From NCBI GenBank assembly GCA_947626705.1, contig CANQTJ010000090.1, positions 1 to 6,326 on the forward strand: DNA of 6,326 bases, in the 5' to 3' direction. The stretch comes from an uncultured Clostridia bacterium. GTDB taxonomy: Bacteria > Bacillota > Clostridia > TANB77 > CAG-508. Positions 5,445-6,326 of the stretch are shown here, one piece after another; within the stretch, counting starts at the first letter, position 1, and the number at the start of each line of letters is the position of its first letter. The notes under the pieces were generated by a model. That model made no database searches. It had not been told where the DNA came from and saw nothing but the letters and a program-made list of their open reading frames with translations. The position numbers and the translations under genes were made by a program.

Positions 5445-6326
5445 ATGGAGGCGATTATCATATTCAAATTACAATCTAGCTACAAACCAACTGGCGACCA
5501 ACCAGAAGCAATAGAATATTTAAGTAAAGGAATAAAAGAGGGCAAGAAATTCCAGACGCTATTAGGAGTTACAGGCTCTGGAAAAACATTCACAATGGCA
5601 AATATAATAGAAAAAGTGCAAAAACCTACACTTGTTTTAGCACATAATAAAACTTTGGCAGGACAATTATATTCGGAGTTTAAAGAGTTTTTCCCTGAAA
5701 ATGCAGTTGAGTATTTCGTATCTTATTATGATTACTATCAACCCGAAAGTTATATACCTTCATCTGACACATATATTGAAAAAGACGCATCTATAAATGA
5801 TGAAATAGACAAACTTCGTCATTCTGCAACAGCATCTCTATTTGAAACAAAAGATGTAATAATTGTAGCTTCTGTTTCGTGCATATATGGTTTAGGAGAT
5901 CCTATAGACTATGAAAATATGATAGTTTCTTTAAGACCTGGTATGCAAAAAACTCGTGAAGAGATTATGAAAAAATTAATTAATATGCAATATTCAAGAA
6001 ATGAAATAGATTTTAAAAGAGGAACTTTTAGAGCAAAGGGAGATATTTTAGAAATATATCCATCTGACCAAAGCGAATCTGCAATACGTGTAGAATTTTG
6101 GGGAGATGAAATAGAGAAAATACATGAAATAAATCCATTAACAGGAAAATCAATTGCACAAAGAAAACATGTAATGATATTCCCTAACTCACATTATGTA
6201 ACAACGTCAGATAAAATGGAACGTGCATTGTTTACTATAAATCAAGAATTGCAAGAACGTATTAAATATTTTAAAGATAATAATAAATTAATAGAAGCTC
6301 AAAGAATTAATGAAAGAACCAACTTT
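5445..6326 (+). CDS. uvrB: UvrABC system protein B, 5' part (partial)
   Basis: UvrB is the DNA damage-verifying helicase-like subunit of nucleotide excision repair. It is loaded by UvrA and recruits UvrC for incision. The 294 codons here are roughly the first 45% of a usual 660-residue protein, which runs off the window. Residue numbers count from ATG 5445. FKLQSSYKPTGDQPEAI (7-23) is the family start, and the Walker A motif GVTGSGKT is at 41-48. LAHNKTLAGQLYSEFKEFFP follows at 65-84, and the tyrosine-rich beta-hairpin YYDYYQPESY, which threads DNA, is at 94-103. IEKDASINDEIDKLRHSAT (111-129) and SVSCIYGLGDP (143-153) are also characteristic. The start is unclear: the GGAGG at 5447-5451 overlaps this ATG and is followed in frame only by ATT, ATC and ATA. 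ATA 5460, 8 bases after GGAGG, would give the family-length N-terminus. The gene is divergent from spoIIIA and may be followed by uvrA and uvrC, outside the window. Confidence 0.97.
   Translation, partial: MEAIIIFKLQSSYKPTGDQPEAIEYLSKGIKEGKKFQTLLGVTGSGKTFTMANIIEKVQKPTLVLAHNKTLAGQLYSEFKEFFPENAVEYFVSYYDYYQPESYIPSSDTYIEKDASINDEIDKLRHSATASLFETKDVIIVASVSCIYGLGDPIDYENMIVSLRPGMQKTREEIMKKLINMQYSRNEIDFKRGTFRAKGDILEIYPSDQSESAIRVEFWGDEIEKIHEINPLTGKSIAQRKHVMIFPNSHYVTTSDKMERALFTINQELQERIKYFKDNNKLIEAQRINERTNF

Overview
The window is very AT-rich DNA from an endospore-forming Firmicute, most likely one of the (uncultured or gut-type) Clostridia. The evidence is a nearly complete spoIIIA sporulation operon, strong GGAGG-type ribosome binding sites, AT-rich codon use (ATA, AGA, TTA) and a clostridial-style prepilin-like protein. 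The lineage is an inference; no rRNA or other marker is present.

Layout from left to right. At 1-220 (minus) is the N-terminal part of a prepilin-like protein whose C-terminus lies outside the window. Next is a divergent control region (221-382) with two matching 15-bp palindromes placed on a consensus sigma-A promoter. A 68-residue XRE-type helix-turn-helix regulator (383-589, plus) follows. The spoIIIA cluster then runs on the minus strand from 5180 down to 606 in the order AB, AC, AD, AE, AF, AG, AH. A divergent intergenic region (5181-5444) holds a candidate sigma-E promoter for spoIIIA and a good sigma-A promoter for uvrB. The 5' part of uvrB (5445 to the window end, plus) closes the window.

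How the genes work together. SpoIIIAB to SpoIIIAH are made in the mother cell. With SpoIIQ from the forespore they build the A-Q channel (feeding tube) that keeps the engulfed forespore competent for late sigma-G transcription. AG and AH are ring-forming proteins related to type III secretion and flagellar ring proteins. AC, AD and AE are membrane proteins, AB resembles part of GspF, and AF is a membrane-anchored ring-fold protein. The usual first gene, spoIIIAA (the ATPase), is not here: spoIIIAB is directly preceded by the divergent uvrB. The regulator and the prepilin-like gene look like a small separate module inserted next to the 3' end of the operon.

Points worth a second look are the paired operators, the missing spoIIIAA, an extended hairpin filling the spoIIIAB-spoIIIAC gap and abutting the AC ribosome binding site, the uvrB start, where a strong Shine-Dalgarno is followed only by ATT/ATC/ATA, and low-complexity expansions in AF and AH. 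I see no CRISPR array, transposon, tRNA or rRNA. I do not think the window holds a wholly new system; its best novelty is regulatory.
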